Origin: UBA7657 sp049653045
GTDB taxonomy: Bacteria; Pseudomonadota; Alphaproteobacteria; Micavibrionales; Micavibrionaceae
DNA length: 7,367 nucleotides
Direction: 5' to 3'
Assembly: GCA_049653045.1 (NCBI GenBank)
Contig: JBASFN010000032.1
Coordinates: forward strand, 1-7,367
The number at the start of each line of letters is the position of its first letter. The stretch's first letter is position 1. The translations under genes and the position numbers were made by a program. Positions 5,763 through 7,367 of this stretch are shown here, in pieces. The notes under the pieces are model-generated. The model was not told the DNA's origin. It did no database searches and was given only the letters and a program-made list of their open reading frames with translations.

Positions 5763-7163
5763 TTATGGAGCCTTCAAAATCTTCCCCACTCCGCCCATAT
5801 ACGGCCTTAAAACCTCCGGCACGACAATCCCGCCATCAGACAGATCGTAATAATTCTCGATCACCGCAATCAACGCCCGCCCGACAGCAATCCCCGATCC
5901 GTTGAGGGTATGGACAAACCGCGTATCCTTCGTGCCCTTCGGCCTTGTCCGCGCATTCATCCGCCGCGCCTGAAAATCACCGCAGTTCGAGCAACTCGAA
6001 ATCTCCCGGTACGCCTCCTGCCCCGGCAACCAGACTTCAATGTCGTATGTTTTCCGCGCCCCGAACCCCGTATCCCCCGCACACAAAACTATCGTCCGGA
6101 ACGGCAAATCCAGCTTCTTCAAAATCGTCTCCGCACAAGCCGTCATGCGTTCATGCTCGGCTTCGCTCTCCTCCGGCTTCACAATCGACACCATTTCAAC
6201 CTTGTAAAACTGGTGCTGGCGCAGCATCCCACGCGTGTCTTTTCCTGCGGCCCCGGCCTCGGAACGGAAACACGGTGTGAAAGATGTATAACGTCTCGGT
6301 AAAGACTCGTCCTCAACAATCATATCGGCAACGATGTTGGTAAGAGATACTTCCGACGTTGGAACAAGCCAATATCTATTTAAAATCTCAGACTGCTGAA
6401 TGATGTCATATACCTTAGATAGAGTATACTTAAGCTCATCATTGGGGGAAGAAACCTTTTTTAATTCCTCATCAAGGAAAACTTGCGTTTTCTTATTATC
6501 TAAAAGAGATACTTTGTATAAATCACTTTCAAACTTCGGCAACTGCCCCGTCCCATACATAGCTTTATCGTTCACCAGCAAAGGCCCGGAAACCTCCGTA
6601 TACCCATGCTCGCTAGTATGCGTATCCAGCATAAACTGCGCCAAGGCTCGCTCCAGCCTTGCCAGCCCGCCGCTCAAAATTGTAAACCGCGAGCCGGAGA
6701 TTTTCGCCGCCGTCTCAAAATCCATCATCCCGAGCTTCTCGCCGATCTCCGCATGATCCGGCCCCTTTTTAACCTTCACCTCGCCAAACCGCCGCACCTC
6801 GACATTGGCCTTTTCGTCTTTCCCCTCCGGCACATCCGAGGCCAGCATATTGGGCAGACTGGAAAGAATCTGGTTCAGCGATTCCGCGACCGCCTTTTCC
6901 TTCTCCTCCAATTCCCCCATGCGCGTCTTGATCGCGGCAACAGCATCCATAATCGCCGCCGCATCGCCACCCTCTTTTTTGATCTTCCCGATTTGCGCGG
7001 ATTTATCATTCCGCTCGCTCTGGAGTTTCTGCAACTCCGTCTGCACAGCGCGCCGCTCCTCATCCAGCTTCAAAATACCAGGGGTCTGTGCCGTCACGCC
7101 CCGCCGCGCCCAGTTACTATCAAACGCCTGTGGATTATCGCGTAGTGCCTTAAGATCGTGCAT
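5763..7163 (-). CDS. serS: Serine--tRNA ligase (seryl-tRNA synthetase)
   Basis: Charges tRNA-Ser (and tRNA-Sec where present) with serine using ATP, in the cytoplasm as a dimer. The protein starts MHDLKALRDNPQAFDSNWAR, typical for the family. An N-terminal coiled-coil arm (about 30-105) for tRNA binding is followed by the class II catalytic core: motif 1 region around SRFTILSGGLARLERALAQF (158-177), the serine-recognition TSE (269-271), motif 2 with FTPCFRSEAGAAGKDTRG (295-312, Arg300), QHQFYKVEM (316-324) and motif 3 GSGIAVGRALIAVIENY (422-438, Arg429). At 466 residues it is about 40 longer than most bacterial enzymes. The excess is an insertion at about 218-263, between LPKFESDLYKV and YWLVPTSEV, encoded in a low-G+C patch. 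No strong ribosome binding site or promoter is evident before the start. It is the first gene of the leftward cluster in this window. Confidence 0.97.
   Translation of the reverse strand: MHDLKALRDNPQAFDSNWARRGVTAQTPGILKLDEERRAVQTELQKLQSERNDKSAQIGKIKKEGGDAAAIMDAVAAIKTRMGELEEKEKAVAESLNQILSSLPNMLASDVPEGKDEKANVEVRRFGEVKVKKGPDHAEIGEKLGMMDFETAAKISGSRFTILSGGLARLERALAQFMLDTHTSEHGYTEVSGPLLVNDKAMYGTGQLPKFESDLYKVSLLDNKKTQVFLDEELKKVSSPNDELKYTLSKVYDIIQQSEILNRYWLVPTSEVSLTNIVADMIVEDESLPRRYTSFTPCFRSEAGAAGKDTRGMLRQHQFYKVEMVSIVKPEESEAEHERMTACAETILKKLDLPFRTIVLCAGDTGFGARKTYDIEVWLPGQEAYREISSCSNCGDFQARRMNARTRPKGTKDTRFVHTLNGSGIAVGRALIAVIENYYDLSDGGIVVPEVLRPYMGGVGKILKAP
6375..6512 (-). other. In-frame low-G+C insertion in serS
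   Basis: This marks about 46 extra codons (residues 218-263) with no counterpart in ordinary bacterial SerRS, where the FxxDLFK strand leads almost directly to the 'YLIPTAEV' strand. The encoded segment is hydrophilic and looks helical (LDEELKKVSSPNDELKYTL and SKVYDIIQQSEIL). A hand count gives about 33% G+C for 6361-6540, against 57% for 6241-6300 and 55% for 6601-6660. The low-G+C stretch extends past the insertion into conserved codons down to about 6300. The boundaries are approximate because they come from memory of the family rather than an alignment. Confidence 0.7.
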
Positions 7164-7204
7164 AATTTACCATATCTAAAAAGTTAATGACCAAGCCTAT
7201 TTAA

Positions 7205-7242
7205 CACGAAGTGCACGAAGGATTCACCATCGAATTACGAAG
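7205..7242. repeat. CACGAAG nonamer repeat upstream of serS
   Basis: CACGAAGTG and CACGAAGGA stand in tandem (7205-7222) and a third related core, TACGAAG, follows at 7236-7242. The layout is a 7-base core ending in AAG repeated every 9 bases, the same design as the CGCAAAG nonamers between secD and secF. Short arrays of CACGAAG units are common in intergenic DNA of diverse bacteria. Function is unknown. Confidence 0.55.
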
Positions 7243-7263
7243 TTTTTTACATTCGCCCTCCTT

Positions 7264-7300
7264 TCCCTCTCCCTTCAGGGAGAGGGATCAAGGGAGAGGG
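7264..7300. repeat. CCCTCTCCC/GGGAGAGGG hairpin repeat
   Basis: TCCCTCTCCC (7264-7273) and GGGAGAGGGA (7278-7287) form a perfect 10-bp stem with a TTCA loop. A further copy of one arm, GGGAGAGGG, follows at 7292-7300. This is a widespread REP-like intergenic palindrome in Proteobacteria. It lies in the 179 bp between the serS start and the possible rightward start at 7343, and has no U tract on either strand. Apart from this hairpin and the CACGAAG repeat I see no gene in that spacer. Confidence 0.75.
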
Positions 7301-7307
7301 GTCAGGG

Positions 7308-7336
7308 ATGACAACATGGGCAAACTAATCTAGAAT
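7308..7336 (+). promoter_or_regulatory. Strong-looking rightward sigma-70-type promoter
   Basis: ATGACA (7308-7313) matches the -35 consensus at 5 of 6 bases, and TAGAAT (7331-7336) matches the -10 consensus at 5 of 6. They are separated by the ideal 17 bp. Transcription would start near 7342-7344, which coincides with an ATG at 7343. This is a pattern match with no experimental support. Confidence 0.4.
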
Positions 7337-7342
7337 GAACGT

Positions 7343-7367
7343 ATGACCCCACCTTTCTCCATCCTCG
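7343..7367 (+). CDS. Possible start of a rightward gene, cut by window
   Basis: An ATG at 7343 opens a frame reading MTPPFSIL to the window edge, only 7 bases beyond a good -10 element. If real, the gene would be divergent from serS and its mRNA nearly leaderless, since no ribosome binding site fits between promoter and ATG. Eight codons are too few to recognise a family. An alternative is that a leftward gene ends here: one minus-strand frame reads to a TAG at 7331-7329. Treat as tentative. Confidence 0.3.

Noticed and set aside
6375..6512. serS insertion as an intein
   Set aside because: About 46 residues is far too short, and there are no Cys/Ser...HN splice-junction motifs.
6375..6512. 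serS insertion as a Rickettsia-type palindromic element
   Set aside because: Size and in-frame nature fit, but I found only a small GAAAAC/GTTTTC dyad (6477-6492) and no long palindrome across the insertion.

Overview
The window holds a chromosomal housekeeping cluster from what is most likely an alphaproteobacterium. Gene order and protein families support this: serS, pcm, a LysM/M23 lipoprotein, yajC, secD, secF and an Mth938-domain gene in a row is an arrangement typical of that class. I cannot place it below class. Most of the window is of moderate G+C. All confident genes lie on the minus strand, so transcription runs from the right end of the window to the left.

Layout from right to left. 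The right end (7164-7367) upstream of serS carries no confident gene. It holds a CACGAAG nonamer repeat, a CCCTCTCCC/GGGAGAGGG hairpin, and a good promoter-like sequence pointing right towards a possible start codon at the window edge. serS (7163-5763) encodes seryl-tRNA synthetase. It is longer than usual because about 46 extra residues lie in an AT-rich patch just before the serine-recognition motif. Between serS and pcm (5613-5762) is a composite palindromic repeat with two perfect 9-bp stems. It sits where surE is found in many relatives. pcm (5612-4938) encodes protein-L-isoaspartate O-methyltransferase. A tandem 21-bp repeat fills most of the gap to the next gene. That gene (4883-3828) encodes a lipoprotein with two LysM domains and a LytM/M23 domain whose first zinc-site positions are degenerate. 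It overlaps by 4 bp with a small membrane protein of the DUF3592 type (3831-3379). yajC (3292-2903), secD (2883-1336) and secF (1188-235) encode the accessory SecDF-YajC complex of the Sec translocon. An Mth938-domain gene (229-1, cut by the window) follows secF after 5 bp.

How the genes relate: yajC-secD-secF form one functional unit driving protein export with the proton motive force. The M23 lipoprotein probably acts in cell-wall remodelling or division, Pcm repairs aged proteins, and SerRS charges tRNA-Ser.

The points most worth a second look are: (1) a 102-bp inverted repeat of CGCAAAG nonamers with terminator-like features, placed between secD and secF, which are normally co-expressed; (2) the low-G+C in-frame insertion in SerRS; (3) loss or absence of surE from its usual slot, now holding a repeat element; (4) the small membrane protein translationally coupled to the M23 lipoprotein. 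I did not find a convincing new defence or mobile system in this window.
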